NCBI GenBank assembly: GCA_041671025.1
Contig: JBAZCI010000015.1
Coordinates: 1 to 28,874 of the forward strand
Origin: JBAZCI01 sp041671025
GTDB lineage: Bacteria > Patescibacteriota > Patescibacteriia > UBA10025
Reading direction: 5' to 3'
Length of the DNA: 28,874 nt
Positions within the stretch are counted from its first letter, which is position 1; each line of letters begins with the position of its first letter. The notes beneath the pieces were generated by a model. That model saw nothing but the letters and a program-made list of their open reading frames with translations. It searched no databases and was not told where the DNA came from. Below are positions 28,772-28,874 of this stretch, piece by piece. A program made the translations under genes and the position numbers.

Positions 28772-28874
28772 GCATTGACGGTCTGGGTATGTTTTTCTCT
28801 ATATGCCAAAGCCGAGCATCTCGGGTGTACGGATGTGTTTTTGTATTGCCTAAATAGCAGGGGTGGGGGTCGAA
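28772..28874. other. Non-coding right edge
   Basis: No gene is seen. A small hairpin (CCGAG-CAT-CTCGG) lies near 28813-28825. TTGACG (28775-28780) with TCTATA after 17 bases is a weak possible promoter for a gene beyond the window. Confidence 0.3.

Noticed and set aside
1..28874. tRNA, rRNA, riboswitch or CRISPR array
   Set aside because: I read both strands for cloverleaf T-loops, rRNA blocks and regularly spaced repeats and found none that I could support by eye.

Overview
The window reads as accessory and envelope-related chromosome from a small-genome, monoderm-like bacterium, most likely a Candidate Phyla Radiation (Patescibacteria) member. This placement is inference. It rests on the many short uncharacterised membrane proteins, Dsb-type proteins held by N-terminal membrane anchors, an RND pump with no adjacent adaptor or outer-membrane channel gene, and a mix of Shine-Dalgarno-led and apparently leaderless genes. 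The standard genetic code fits throughout. I saw no tRNA, rRNA or CRISPR array.

Layout. 1-1963: the 3' end of greA, an unknown membrane protein, a YgjP-type metallopeptidase and a small minus-strand membrane protein. 1964-2466 is non-coding and carries a palindromic repeat. 2467-5018: an unknown coiled-coil protein with a strong promoter and operator, divergent from an ABC-F ATPase. 5085-6104: a Fic/Doc toxin operon whose antitoxin gene has an internal stop, then a small membrane protein. 6104-6218: another palindromic repeat. 6320-9987: an RND transporter and a flavodoxin. 10096-10536: a 441-bp unit made of a GIY-YIG nuclease gene between inverted repeats. 10660-11553: an NTF2-like protein and RidA. 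11740-14357: a membrane-tailed ECF sigma factor, a putative anti-sigma membrane protein and a Gmad2-domain protein. 14379-15383: two divergent small membrane proteins. 15531-18449: a secreted metzincin protease with Ig-like and dockerin modules.

18628-28771 is a long same-strand envelope redox and copper block: DsbB, a PH-like membrane protein, a BlaI-family repressor, an M56 (BlaR1-like) membrane protease, an HMA domain fused to a Met/Gly-rich membrane domain, a free HMA (CopZ-like) protein, CcdA, two membrane-anchored cupredoxins, a Cu+ P1B-ATPase, two DsbA-like oxidoreductases and Lgt. The same operator, TACTA-N7-TAGTA, lies over the -10 box of two promoters in exactly the same register: one before the BlaI gene and one before the first dsbA. 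This predicts a single BlaI-family regulon joining copper handling to disulfide formation.

The other main discovery is a family of half-palindromic repeats at about 2247-2339, 6104-6218 and 10096-10536. Their short stem arms change in a compensated way between copies (ATCCT/AGGAT, ATTCT/AGAAT, ATTGC/GCAAT, ATTTC/GAAAT), and one pair brackets the GIY-YIG nuclease gene. This suggests a small mobile or REP-like system tied to a stand-alone GIY-YIG nuclease.
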